Part shown: positions 1 to 8,968 of the stretch, piece after piece
How the letters are laid out: the number at the start of each line of letters is the position of its first letter
How positions within the stretch are numbered: position 1 is the first letter of the stretch
Assembly: GCF_000383915.1 (NCBI RefSeq)
Contig: NZ_KB912942.1
Coordinates: 6,072,564-6,136,563, forward strand
DNA length: 64,000 nt
Source: Amycolatopsis benzoatilytica AK 16/65
GTDB taxonomy: Bacteria > Actinomycetota > Actinomycetes > Mycobacteriales > Pseudonocardiaceae
Direction: 5' to 3'
Translations under genes and position numbers: made by a program
Notes under the pieces: model-generated
The model's database searches: none
What the model saw: the letters and a program-made list of their open reading frames with translations, nothing else
What the model was told of the DNA's origin: nothing

Positions 1-686
1 GACGGCGGGACCGAGGGCTTGTTCCCGGTCGGCGACGTGGTCGGCACACCGAGCTGCTGAGCCAGCTGACGGTGCTGCTGCAGGAGCTGATCACGGTTGT
101 CCGACTCGGCGACCTGGGTGAGCGCGGCCTGCGCGTCGGCGAGTGCCCGGCGGGCATCGGCGAGGCGGTTGTCGGCCAGCGCCAGGTTCGCTTTCTCCAG
201 GTCGAGCTTGGCTGCGGCGGCGGCCTCGACGGAGCGGGCGTGGTCGGCGTACAGGACCTTCGTCAGGCCCCACAGCGTGTCTCCCGGCTGAGCGTCGCGC
301 GCGGCGAGGCCGGTGCCGGTGAAAGCGATGGCGGCGGCAGCGCACGCGGCCGCCACCGGCACGAAAACGCGGCGGCGCCGGCCGCGGCTCGAGTATTTGC
401 GCGCCGACGCGGCGCTCTTGACGGTGCGGACCGCGGTGTCGGCGTCCACGAGCTCGCCCAGCGGTTCGCTGTCGATGTCGCGGCGCCACGCGAGCAGCAG
501 CGCGTTCAGTTCCTGGTCCCCGAGCCCGTCAGCAACCGTCGGATCGGTTCCGCCGAGCGCGTCGAGCAGGGCGTCGTCGGCTTGGATAGCCGTGAGGTCC
601 CCGTCGGCCTCCGCTTCGTAACCGGTCAGGTCGTCCCCGTGCGCGGAGGACGACAAGTCTCGGTCCCGGTCTTTGCGGTCGGTCAC
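1..686 (-). CDS. rsdA: Anti-sigma-D factor RsdA, partial (3' end beyond window)
   Basis: Membrane-bound anti-sigma factor expected to bind SigD and hold it inactive. The visible 228 residues start at a GTG that directly abuts the sigD stop (TGAGTG), with its GGAGGTGA ribosome site inside the end of sigD, so the two are co-translated. An acidic N-terminal stretch (about 1-50) matches the sigma-binding region of RsdA proteins. A basic patch (RGRRRR, 101-106) precedes one membrane segment (about 107-127). The outer part begins with a GDTLWGLTK motif and continues as an Ala/Gln-rich coiled coil (about 148-205). M. tuberculosis has the same sigD-rsdA order. The C-terminus is outside the window. 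Confidence 0.88.
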   Translation of the reverse strand, partial: MTDRKDRDRDLSSSAHGDDLTGYEAEADGDLTAIQADDALLDALGGTDPTVADGLGDQELNALLLAWRRDIDSEPLGELVDADTAVRTVKSAASARKYSSRGRRRRVFVPVAAACAAAAIAFTGTGLAARDAQPGDTLWGLTKVLYADHARSVEAAAAAKLDLEKANLALADNRLADARRALADAQAALTQVAESDNRDQLLQQHRQLAQQLGVPTTSPTGNKPSVPP

Positions 687-1268
687 TCAGATCACCTCCT
701 CGGCGGCGAGCACCTTACGCAAACGGGCCAGCGCGCGGTGCTGAGCCACCCGGACCGCACCCGGCGTGGACCCGACGGCTTCCGCCGTCTCCTCCGCCGA
801 CAGTCCGACTACGACTCGCAGCACGACAATTTCCCGTTGCTTGTCCGGCAGCACCTGCAGCAACTGCGCCATCCGCTCGTTCAGCTCGCCCTGCAGAGCG
901 CGCTGCTCCGGGCCGACGCTGTTCTCGATCTCGTCCGGGATCTCGGCGACCGGATCGGCCCGGTTGCGTCCCGCGGCGCGGTGCGCGTCGGCGACCTTGT
1001 GCTGTGCGATCCCATAGACGAACGCCAGGAAGGGGCGGCCCTGGTCACGGTACGAGGGCAATGCCGTGAGCACCGCGAGACACACCTCCTGCGCAACGTC
1101 GTCTGCCGAAGCGAACGAACGCTCCTGCCTGCCTACCCGGGCGCGGCAGTACCGCACCACCAGAGGACGAATGGCGGCCAGCAACCGCTCGACTGCCTGA
1201 GGGTCTCCCTCGACAGCGGCGGCGACCGGCTCGTCCAGTCCATCCCCCACAGTGGCCATCGCAGACAA
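687..1268 (-). CDS. sigD: RNA polymerase sigma factor SigD (ECF type)
   Basis: Alternative sigma factor of 193 residues. It has region 2 (about 34-105, with DDVAQEVCLAVL and the FVYGIAQHKVADAHR promoter-melting helix) and region 4 (about 133-185, with LPDKQREIVVLRVVVGLSAEE and the GAVRVAQHRALARL helix-turn-helix). Its position beside rsdA and close to whiB3 and groEL1 matches M. tuberculosis sigD. The Streptomyces counterpart next to bldM and whiD is ShbA, which drives hrdB transcription, so this could be a ShbA-type factor. ATG at 1268 is used; a second ATG lies three codons in. The stop overlaps the rsdA ribosome site, which couples factor and anti-factor. Confidence 0.92.
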   Translation of the reverse strand: MSAMATVGDGLDEPVAAAVEGDPQAVERLLAAIRPLVVRYCRARVGRQERSFASADDVAQEVCLAVLTALPSYRDQGRPFLAFVYGIAQHKVADAHRAAGRNRADPVAEIPDEIENSVGPEQRALQGELNERMAQLLQVLPDKQREIVVLRVVVGLSAEETAEAVGSTPGAVRVAQHRALARLRKVLAAEEVI

Positions 1269-1625
1269 CAGTCCCAGCGTTACGTGTAGGCGTGCAAAGA
1301 ATCCGGCGCGTGGTCATACCCGCCCGCCGGTCACCGCTACCGTACCGTCGGAGTCCTGCCAGACAACCGCCAGAGGTGGTGACCGGCGCGCCGGTCCCGG
1401 AAGCGCCGCCCGAGTGAATCGGGCCGACCGGGGTTTGCGCAGGTTGGCGGTAGTTCGGGCAGTGCCGTCGCTCGGTGGGGACCTGGGCGGCGCGTGCGCG
1501 TCGGGAACAAGACAACAGGTTTCGGCAACAGGACAACAGGTACGGGCCAGGGCGGCTGCCCTGGCCCGTTCGTCACCGCGGGAGTCGGATCGGAAGTCCC
1601 CGTTTGCCGGATGTCTCTCAGCCGG
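1269..1625. other. Intergenic region upstream of sigD
   Basis: 357 bp without a convincing gene. It contains a 12-bp stem hairpin at 1542-1569 and three copies of CAACAGG at 1513, 1526 and 1534, the outer two extending to GACAACAGGT 21 bp apart. The sigD promoter must lie here, but I cannot place -35/-10 boxes with confidence. Confidence 0.6.
1542..1569 (-). terminator. Hairpin terminator after the bldM-like gene
   Basis: Perfect 12-bp stem (ACGGGCCAGGGC paired with GCCCTGGCCCGT) with a 4-nt loop, about 57 bp past the stop of the BldM-like gene. There is no T-run, which is common in high-GC actinobacteria. Confidence 0.65.
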
Positions 1626-2222
1626 TCAGGACACCAGGCCGCGCCGGAAGCCGTGCGCGACGGCCTGTGCGCGGTCGCGGACGCCGAGCTTGCGGAACAG
1701 CCGCCGCGCGTGCGTCTTCACGGTGTCCTCGGAGAGGTACAGCTCGCGGCCGATCTGGCCGTTGCTCTTGCCCTGGCTCATGCCGCGCAGGACCTGCAGC
1801 TCGCGCTCGGTGAGCTGCACGCCCGGGTCGGACGGCTGCCGCGGCGCCGGCACCGAGGTGCTGGCCAGCGTGTGCGCCAGCGCGGCGACCAGCTCGGGGC
1901 GCGAAGCGTCCCAGCGCAGGTAGCCGCGGGCTCCGCCGGCGATCGCCGCGGCGATGCTGCCCGCGTCGTCCGGGGCGCCGAACACGATCACGTTCGCCTG
2001 GGGGTTCGCGGAGACGAGCCGGCGAGTGGCCTCGACGCCCGTCGGGACCGCGCGTTGCGTCCCGACCAGCACGACGTCGACCGGCTGACGGGTGTACCGG
2101 GCCAGCAGCTCGTCACCGTGCGCTACGCAGTCGATGCGACTGACCCCAGGCACCGCGGACATCACACGGGTGAGCCCTTCGCGGACACTGCGTCGGTCGT
2201 CGCAGATCAAGACCGTCGTCAC
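1626..2222 (-). CDS. bldM: BldM-like orphan response regulator with degenerate receiver
   Basis: LuxR/NarL-type DNA-binding protein of 198 residues, close in sequence and length to Streptomyces BldM, the developmental regulator that acts as a homodimer or with WhiI. The receiver domain is about 1-115; the helix-turn-helix is about 135-195 (LTERELQVLRGMSQGKSNGQIGR, then SEDTVKTHARRLFRKLG). The phosphorylation pocket is lost: Gly54 replaces the acceptor Asp, Gly82 the conserved Thr and Trp104 the conserved Lys. The acidic pair D8-D9 remains. The protein probably works without phosphorylation. It sits in the Streptomyces-like whiD-bldM-sigma neighbourhood. Confidence 0.85.
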   Translation of the reverse strand: MTTVLICDDRRSVREGLTRVMSAVPGVSRIDCVAHGDELLARYTRQPVDVVLVGTQRAVPTGVEATRRLVSANPQANVIVFGAPDDAGSIAAAIAGGARGYLRWDASRPELVAALAHTLASTSVPAPRQPSDPGVQLTERELQVLRGMSQGKSNGQIGRELYLSEDTVKTHARRLFRKLGVRDRAQAVAHGFRRGLVS

Positions 2223-2353
2223 GGGGTTTCCTTCCTGCAGCCGGGTGACATTCCACTTCCCCTATCGGACGCTTTAGCCCGAACCTTGACACGATCCGGT
2301 GGCTTTTTTTGAAGTTTCTTAGCCCAGTTGCCGGAACGCCTGTTCCCGCAGGC

Positions 2354-3244
2354 CTACTGGGGTCCGACGGGCACCCACGGGGATTCGAGTGCGATGCGCG
2401 TCACCCCAGGATCCGCGTGCCGTAACACTGCGTGCAACACCTCCCGGCTCCTGAATCGATACTCCTCGGCCCGGCCGGGGTCCAGGTCGGCGGCGACCTG
2501 GGCGGCCACCCAGCCGAGCGAGTCCAGCCCCTGCTTCTCGGCGGCCTCGAACGCGGCGATGACGAGTTCGCGCGCACCGGGCCGGCCGGCGGCGTGCAGC
2601 GCGACGCCGAGGACGATGCCGGACTTCACGACGTGCCGGGCCGCCCCCCTGGAAACAGCCGTGTCGTATGCGAGCTGAGCTGGGGCGATAGCCGCTTCGG
2701 GCTGCCCGTCGGCAAGTTCGGTCTCGGCGGCGACCCAGCCGCCGCGGACGGTCGCGCGCCAACGCCGGTCCGCCTGCGCGGCGCGGACCGCCAGCCGGCG
2801 GGCGGCGGAAGTGCGACCGAGCGCGAGGTTGTCGGCAGCCAGTCCGAGAAGCGCGTCGGCTCGGGCTCCAGCCAGGTCCAGCCCGTAGTCGCTCGGTTCG
2901 GCGGACCGGGGAGACAGTTGGGTGTTTCCTGTCGTTTGTGCCCGAGTGTCCGTTGCGGTCAGCCCGACGGCGAGCAGCGCCTGACCGTCCAGCTTCCGCG
3001 CCGCCGTGTGCCCGCCCAGCTGCCGCCGATGCGACGCGAGCGTGCTTCCGGCGAGCGAAGCCGTCACCGGATCCGCTGCTCGCCGCAGCGGCTCGAGCAA
3101 TGCCGCCGCGGCCGCATACCGGCCGCGAGCGCCCAGCACGATGGCCGCCAGGAGGCGCCGCCTTGGCGATCCGTCGCGAGGTATCGAGTCCGGCAGACTG
3201 GTGCCTGAACCGAACGCGACAGCGGCCAGTGCTTCTTCGTCCAC
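2354..3244 (-). CDS. Conserved hypothetical protein, helical-repeat type (Rv3415c-like position)
   Basis: Soluble 296-residue Ala/Arg/Leu-rich protein with no membrane segment or catalytic motif that I recognise. Several helix pairs (LLAAIVLGARGRYAAAAALL; ADALLGLAADNLALGRTSAA; ARRLAVRAAQ) resemble tetratricopeptide-type repeats, so a protein-binding role is plausible. M. tuberculosis keeps an uncharacterised gene (Rv3415c) at the matching place between sigD and whiB3. GTG start at 3244, 9 bp after the MerR-type gene, so both are probably one transcript. No function is assigned. Confidence 0.75.
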   Translation of the reverse strand: MDEEALAAVAFGSGTSLPDSIPRDGSPRRRLLAAIVLGARGRYAAAAALLEPLRRAADPVTASLAGSTLASHRRQLGGHTAARKLDGQALLAVGLTATDTRAQTTGNTQLSPRSAEPSDYGLDLAGARADALLGLAADNLALGRTSAARRLAVRAAQADRRWRATVRGGWVAAETELADGQPEAAIAPAQLAYDTAVSRGAARHVVKSGIVLGVALHAAGRPGARELVIAAFEAAEKQGLDSLGWVAAQVAADLDPGRAEEYRFRSREVLHAVLRHADPGVTRIALESPWVPVGPQ

Positions 3245-3253
3245 CGGATCTTT

Positions 3254-4237
3254 CTATCGCGGAGCACCGACAAGAACATGCTCGACGCGGTTTGCCGCGG
3301 CGCCGAGATCCGGCAGCAACTCGACCTTGGGCGGCAACATCCCGGGATCCCAGCCGGGGCCGCACGCGAACAACCGGCTCCGCTGCCTTCCCCGAGAGAT
3401 GCGCGTGAACAGCCGAGAGTCCGCGTCCGACCGATGCGCCCAGAGCACGACTGCCGCTGGCGCGCTTCGCCGTACGGCGACCGCGAGCACTTCTGACGGC
3501 AAGGCGATTCCGAAAAGCTGCGCGCCGATCCGTCGCCCGGCGAGCGCGGCCGCGAGCGCGTACACCGGCATGTTGTCCCGTTCTTCCGGCACGCAGGCAA
3601 GAAGGACTGGCCGTTGGTTACGAGGCTCGTCGAGAACCGGCGTCGCTCGCACTAGTGCCGCGTACACGCACTCAGCCAGCAGATACTCGACTTCGGCGCC
3701 CGCGTGCACGCCGCGCCACCGCGCGCCTAACGCCGTCAGTACTGGGTCGATCACGCCAGACCACGCAGACAGGACGCCTAGCTCGCCAATCGCGTCAGCG
3801 AGCATCCGCTGAACCGCGCCAACGTCCATGGCCAGCGCTGCGGTGCTCAGCCGGCGCGCGAGCCGAGAAGGGACTTCGCCGTCGTCTACGGGCGCCTTCG
3901 ATCCGTTGGCTTCCACGGGCTGCGCGGGCGCTGGCACCGCGTCCGCTCGCGGCATCTGTTCCAACGCATACCGCGCGGCCTCCGCCGTGGACGCGCCGCG
4001 AAGCAGCGCGCGTTGCATGAGCTCAAGGCGTCCGATGTCGGAACTGCCGTAGCGGCGATGCCGCCCGTCCGTGTGCCGGCTGGGACCGAGACCGTAGCGA
4101 CGGTCCCAGGTTCGAAGGGTGGACGGCGCGACACCGAGCCGACGGGCGACCGAGGCCACCGGCAGGGTGGGTTCTCCATCGCCTGATCCCACCCGGTCAA
4201 TATCCAGCCCGCGAGCGGTCCCGGCAACCCGAGCCAA
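3254..4237 (-). CDS. MerR-family regulator with degenerate cobalamin-binding-like domain
   Basis: DNA-binding regulator of 327 residues. The MerR helix-turn-helix is about 25-83 (PVASVARRLGVAP, then STLRTWDRRYGLGPS and GRHRRY), the type found in LitR/CarH regulators. The C-terminal half (about 125-320) has the layout of a helix bundle plus Rossmann-like B12-binding domain, but the ExHxxG-like motif that carries the cobalt-ligating His is absent (PEERDNMPVYALAAAL occupies that place). Light or B12 sensing is therefore doubtful. TTG at 4237 is the longest start; GTG at 4192 is a good alternative. Divergent from whiB3 and upstream of the helical-repeat gene. Confidence 0.8.
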   Translation of the reverse strand: MARVAGTARGLDIDRVGSGDGEPTLPVASVARRLGVAPSTLRTWDRRYGLGPSRHTDGRHRRYGSSDIGRLELMQRALLRGASTAEAARYALEQMPRADAVPAPAQPVEANGSKAPVDDGEVPSRLARRLSTAALAMDVGAVQRMLADAIGELGVLSAWSGVIDPVLTALGARWRGVHAGAEVEYLLAECVYAALVRATPVLDEPRNQRPVLLACVPEERDNMPVYALAAALAGRRIGAQLFGIALPSEVLAVAVRRSAPAAVVLWAHRSDADSRLFTRISRGRQRSRLFACGPGWDPGMLPPKVELLPDLGAAANRVEHVLVGAPR

Positions 4238-4400
4238 AAGCCCAGCTCACACATCCGGGGGATGCCTAACGGCTGAATCGCCGCGGATCTATTGAACAAC
4301 TATTGGCGCGCTTCTAACGTTACCGCCGTTGCACCGAATGGAGTATCGGCACCACAGCAGAGCAGCTAATGGCATCGACCGGATGACGGAGGCGGTCAGG

Positions 4401-4703
4401 ATGGCAGACACGCGCAGGCTCCCCGGCCCCAATGCAGATATGTGGGACTGGCAGCTGGAGGGGTCGTGCCGGGGGATGGACAGCGGTTCCTTCTTCCACC
4501 CGGACGGAGAGCGGGGGCCGGCGAGGGCGCGGCGCGAGGCCAGGGCCAAGGCGATCTGCCTGTCCTGCCCGGTGCTGGACCTGTGCCGCAAGCACGCGCT
4601 CGCCGTGCACGAGCCCTACGGCATCTGGGGCGGACTGTCCGAATCGGAACGAGACCACATCATCAAGCAGGACAAACGTGCGTTGACGATGGCGCACGTC
4701 TGA
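4401..4703 (+). CDS. whiB3: WhiB3/WhiD-family iron-sulfur transcription factor
   Basis: Wbl protein of 100 residues that carries a redox-sensitive 4Fe-4S cluster and usually acts with the primary sigma factor. Four cysteines are visible: one in LEGSCRGMDS and three in CLSCPVLDLC. The WhiB turn GIWGGLSE and a basic tail follow. The N-terminus (LPGPNADMWDWQL) and length match M. tuberculosis WhiB3 and Streptomyces WhiD. ATG 4401 is chosen because GGAGG lies 8 nt upstream and the family length fits; longer forms from 4383 or upstream add non-conserved residues. It lies between the sigD cluster and groEL1, as in mycobacteria. Confidence 0.93.
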   Translation: MADTRRLPGPNADMWDWQLEGSCRGMDSGSFFHPDGERGPARARREARAKAICLSCPVLDLCRKHALAVHEPYGIWGGLSESERDHIIKQDKRALTMAHV

Positions 4704-4707
4704 GTCT

Positions 4708-5352
4708 TCAGCATGGCGCGGAAGGGGCGGTGTCCACCTCGGACACCGCCCCTCCGCTGTCTTTCGGCCACCACTCGAGCGCGAGGTCGACCACGGTCAT
4801 CAGGGTGTCGAGGGTGACTCCGTCGCGCGCCTGCATGGACAGGCCGTAGAACACGGTCGTGTAGAGCGCGGCGAGCGCTTCGGTGTCGACGGTGGCGGCG
4901 AGATCGCCTTCGTCCACTCCGCGGCGAAGGCGCTCCCGGATCTGCTCTCGCACGCTATCCCGCGAAGCAGCGAGGTACTTCCAGACCGACGCGTTGGCTG
5001 GCGTGCAGTTGGTCGCCGCCAGCACGACCATGCAGCCTTTGGGGTGCCCAGGCTCGACGTATGCGCGGGCATTGTCGCGAAGCAGCGCCTCGATCGCTTC
5101 ACGAGCCGTCGGCTGCTCTCGCAGCGCGCGTCCGGTGTAGTGCCCGTACGCAGACTGGTAGTGCTCAACCGCTTCGCGGAACAGCGACTCTTTGTCACCG
5201 AAGGCCGCATAGAGGCTCGGCGGACGGATGCCCATCGCTTCGGTGAGCTCCGCCAGCGAAGCGCCTTCGTAGCCACGCTCCCAGAACACGAACATGGCCT
5301 TGGTGAGCGCCGCCTCGCGGTCGAACGCGCGAGGACGGCCACGCGGTGACAT
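4708..5352 (-). CDS. TetR/AcrR-family repressor
   Basis: TetR-type repressor of 214 residues with an N-terminal helix-turn-helix (about 12-58; GASLAELTEAMGIRPPSLYAA is typical) and a helical ligand domain containing CMVVLAATNC, as in the AcrR subgroup that often controls oxidoreductases. It diverges from the short-chain dehydrogenase; the 93-bp gap between start codons carries two copies of a candidate operator (5364-5382, 5416-5434). Its last residues are encoded inside the terminator hairpin of whiB3. The ligand is unknown. Confidence 0.9.
   Translation of the reverse strand: MSPRGRPRAFDREAALTKAMFVFWERGYEGASLAELTEAMGIRPPSLYAAFGDKESLFREAVEHYQSAYGHYTGRALREQPTAREAIEALLRDNARAYVEPGHPKGCMVVLAATNCTPANASVWKYLAASRDSVREQIRERLRRGVDEGDLAATVDTEALAALYTTVFYGLSMQARDGVTLDTLMTVVDLALEWWPKDSGGAVSEVDTAPSAPC
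4723..4753. terminator. Bidirectional terminator between whiB3 and tetR
   Basis: Perfect 13-bp stem (AGGGGCGGTGTCC with GGACACCGCCCCT) and a 5-nt loop. It starts 20 bp after the whiB3 stop. The right-hand gene is convergent and its stop is at 4708-4710, so the hairpin lies within tetR coding sequence. Confidence 0.8.
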
Positions 5353-5363
5353 GGACCACCTTC

Positions 5364-5434
5364 TTTAGCGAACGATACAGAATCCTTGACCCGGCCCATC
5401 CTACGTCGCTATTTATTTAGCTATCACTACAGAA
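5364..5434. promoter_or_regulatory. Dehydrogenase promoter flanked by two copies of a candidate TetR operator
   Basis: Two 19-bp direct copies, TTTAGCGAACGATACAGAA (5364-5382) and TTTAGCTATCACTACAGAA (5416-5434), are 52 bp apart, about five helical turns. Each has a weak inner dyad (TAGCGAACGATA; TAGCTATCACTA). Between them lie TTGACC (5386-5391) and TATTTA (5410-5415) with an 18-bp spacer, a good vegetative promoter reading towards the dehydrogenase. The first copy is 12 bp from the tetR start, so one repressor could control both genes. Confidence 0.6.
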
Positions 5435-5445
5435 AGGGGTGGAGC

Positions 5446-6186
5446 ATGGGGACCCTGGACGGCAAGGTCGCGCTGATCACCGGCGGAAGCCGCGGCATCG
5501 GCGCGGCGATCGCACTCCGGCTGGCCGAGGACGGCGCGGACGTCGCGATCACCTACGAACGCGCCGCCGACCGGGCCGCGGAAGTGGTAGCCAAGATCGA
5601 GAAACTGGGCCGCCGCGGCCTGGCTCTGCGGGCGGACGCCGCCGACGCGGACGCGGTGACCGGCGCGGTCGACCAGACCGCGGCCGAGCTCGGCGGGCTG
5701 GACGTGCTGGTGAACAACGCCGGCATCTTCCCGGCAGGCCCGATCGACCAGCTGACGAACGAGACGATCGACCGCACCCTGGCGATCCACGTCCGCGCAC
5801 CACTGGTCGCCATCCGCGCCGCGCTGGCGCACCTGGGCCGAGGAGGACGGATCGTGTCGATCGGCAGCGACTTGGCCGAACGCGCGCCGTTCGGCGGACT
5901 GAGCCTGTACTCGGCGAGCAAGGCCGCGTTGGTCGGGATGACCCGGGCACTGGCCCGCGACCTGAGCGAACGCGGCATCACGGCGACCGTCGTGCACCCG
6001 GGTTCGACGAGCACGGACATGAACCGGCCGGACGGTCCGCACGCGGGCCAGCAGCTGGCGAACATCGCACTGGGGCACTTCTGCGAACCGGAAGACATCG
6101 CGGCGACGGTGGCGCACCTCGCGGGTCCGGGCGGGCGGTACATCACTGGGACCGCGATCACGGTGGATGGCGGGTTCACGGCCTGA
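5446..6186 (+). CDS. SDR-family oxidoreductase
   Basis: Classical short-chain dehydrogenase/reductase of 246 residues, NAD(P)-dependent, cytosolic. Seen: TGGSRGIG cofactor loop (12-19), NNAG (90-93), Ser141 in SIGS, Tyr155 and Lys159 in YSASK, and the C-terminal TGTAITVDGG. The position that normally holds the Asn of the catalytic tetrad (aiNvrap) is His115. Substrate unknown. ATG 5446 follows GGGGTGGAG; longer starts would read into the promoter. Divergent from and probably repressed by the TetR protein, an arrangement typical of small-molecule-inducible SDR genes. Confidence 0.92.
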   Translation: MGTLDGKVALITGGSRGIGAAIALRLAEDGADVAITYERAADRAAEVVAKIEKLGRRGLALRADAADADAVTGAVDQTAAELGGLDVLVNNAGIFPAGPIDQLTNETIDRTLAIHVRAPLVAIRAALAHLGRGGRIVSIGSDLAERAPFGGLSLYSASKAALVGMTRALARDLSERGITATVVHPGSTSTDMNRPDGPHAGQQLANIALGHFCEPEDIAATVAHLAGPGGRYITGTAITVDGGFTA

Positions 6187-6421
6187 GGCCGGAGAAAGCC
6201 GCGGTCCGCGGCCGCGTCTTCCCTATGCTCCAGGACATGATCTTCCGGGTGCGCTTCCGCGCGGACGACGCGGCAGCCGGCTGGCCCCGCATCCAGCCGC
6301 GCGTCACACGACCTGAGGCAACCGGCAGCCGCGCCGCCCGCAGATCGCCGCCCAGCGAACCGGCGGTCTGGCGGGTCGCGTGCTTCAGCCATCCGGTCGA
6401 CACCATGCCCCGGAAACAGCG
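6187..6421. other. Gap between dehydrogenase and acetyltransferase
   Basis: About 235 bp with a short GC-rich dyad (GCCGCGG/CGCGGC near 6198) just after the dehydrogenase. A 66-codon open frame (6224-6424) has no ribosome site or recognisable motif and is not called a gene. Confidence 0.4.
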
Positions 6422-6910
6422 GTGACTTCAGTGATCGAGACTCCGCGGCTCGATCTCCTGCCGCTGCGGGTGGCACACGCCGACGAAATGGCGATCGTGC
6501 TGGCCGATCCGGCCCTGCACACCTACATCGGCGGTGCCCCGGATCCGGTCGAAACCCTCCGCCAGCGCTACCAGCGCATGACGGCCGGCTCTCCCGACCC
6601 GGCCGTGTCCTGGTTGAACTGGGTCATCCGGCTGCGCGCCGATTCCTGCTTGACGGGCACGGTCCAAGCGACAGTCGCCGAGCGAACAGCCGAAATAGCC
6701 TGGGTGGTGGGCACGCCGTGGCAAGGACGCGGCATCGCGACCGAAGCCGCGCGAGGGCTGGTCGGCTGGCTGGCTCGGCAACCGGTCGACGAGGTCGTCG
6801 CCCACATCCACCCGGACCATCACGCCTCCGCCCGGGTCGCGGCCGCGGCCGGGCTCGTGCGGACTGCCGACTGGCACGACGGCGAGATCCGCTGGCGGCT
6901 CAAGCCATGA
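6422..6910 (+). CDS. GNAT-family N-acetyltransferase
   Basis: Acetyl-CoA-dependent N-acetyltransferase of about 162 residues, RimJ/RimL-like subgroup. The N-terminus IETPRLDLLPLR is typical. The acetyl-CoA loop is seen as TPWQGRGIATEAARGLVGWL (Q/R-x-x-G-x-A form), followed by a HPDHHASARVAAAAGL helix. GTG 6422 is chosen because GGAAA lies just upstream; GTG 6431 and an upstream in-frame start at 6380 are alternatives. Substrate unknown. Convergent with groEL1 across a strong terminator. Confidence 0.85.
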   Translation: MTSVIETPRLDLLPLRVAHADEMAIVLADPALHTYIGGAPDPVETLRQRYQRMTAGSPDPAVSWLNWVIRLRADSCLTGTVQATVAERTAEIAWVVGTPWQGRGIATEAARGLVGWLARQPVDEVVAHIHPDHHASARVAAAAGLVRTADWHDGEIRWRLKP

Positions 6911-6911
6911 A

Positions 6912-6947
6912 AAACGGGGCGGCACCCCAAGGGATGCCGCCCCGTTT
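6912..6947. terminator. Bidirectional terminator between acetyltransferase and groEL1
   Basis: Perfect 13-bp stem (AAACGGGGCGGCA with TGCCGCCCCGTTT) and 10-nt loop, 1 bp after the acetyltransferase stop and 13 bp from the end of groEL1. It ends with TTT on either strand. Confidence 0.85.
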
Positions 6948-6960
6948 CACGAAAACCGCG

Positions 6961-8586
<1,626 letters not shown>

Positions 8587-8615
8587 TTACCTTTCGGTTG
8601 GTCGTGCGACGCAAA

Positions 8616-8653
8616 ACGCCCCGTACCCCGGCATCGTGCGGGGCCCGGGGCGT
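8616..8653 (-). promoter_or_regulatory. Hairpin between groES and groEL1
   Basis: Two stacked stems: ACGCCCCG (8616-8623) with CGGGGCGT (8646-8653), and CCCCG (8626-8630) with CGGGG (8639-8643), separated by a 2x2 mismatch. As it lies inside the groESL transcript it may attenuate readthrough or serve as a processing site. Confidence 0.5.
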
Positions 8654-8674
8654 CCTTGCGCTGCGAGTGACGCG

Positions 8675-8968
8675 TCAGTTGATGACGGCCAGCACGTCGC
8701 GGGCGGAGAGGATCAGGTAGTCCTCGCCGTTGTACTTGACCTCGGTGCCGCCGTACTTGGAGTAGATGACGACGTCGCCGACAGCCACGTCCAGCGGAAC
8801 GCGGTTGCCCTTGTCGTCGATGCGGCCCGGGCCAACGGCCAGAACCTTGCCCTCCTGGGGCTTCTCCTTGGCGGTGTCGGGGATGACGAGGCCGGAAGCG
8901 GTCGTCTCCTCGGCCTCGCTCGTCTGGACAACGATCTTGTCCTCGAGCGGCTTGATGTTCACGCTCAC
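8675..8968 (-). CDS. groES: 10-kDa co-chaperonin GroES
   Basis: Heptameric lid of GroEL. The protein is 97 residues from GTG 8968, which follows GGAGG with 8-nt spacing and gives the family N-terminus [16 protein letters not shown] longer reading from ATG 9004 would add 12 non-conserved residues and read through the ribosome site. Seen: mobile loop [13 protein letters not shown], roof segment [13 protein letters not shown] and C-terminal [14 protein letters not shown]. First gene of the groESL operon; the CIRCE operator lies about 100 bp upstream. Confidence 0.97.
   Translation of the reverse strand: MSVNIKPLEDKIVVQTSEAEETTASGLVIPDTAKEKPQEGKVLAVGPGRIDDKGNRVPLDVAVGDVVIYSKYGGTEVKYNGEDYLILSARDVLAVIN

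Noticed and set aside
2285..2290. TTGACA on the plus strand
   Set aside because: Perfect -35 hexamer but no -10 at proper spacing and no plus-strand gene downstream; the flanking genes are on the minus strand.
6224..6424. 66-codon open frame before the acetyltransferase
   Set aside because: No ribosome site, no motif, Arg-rich composition as expected by chance in this base composition.
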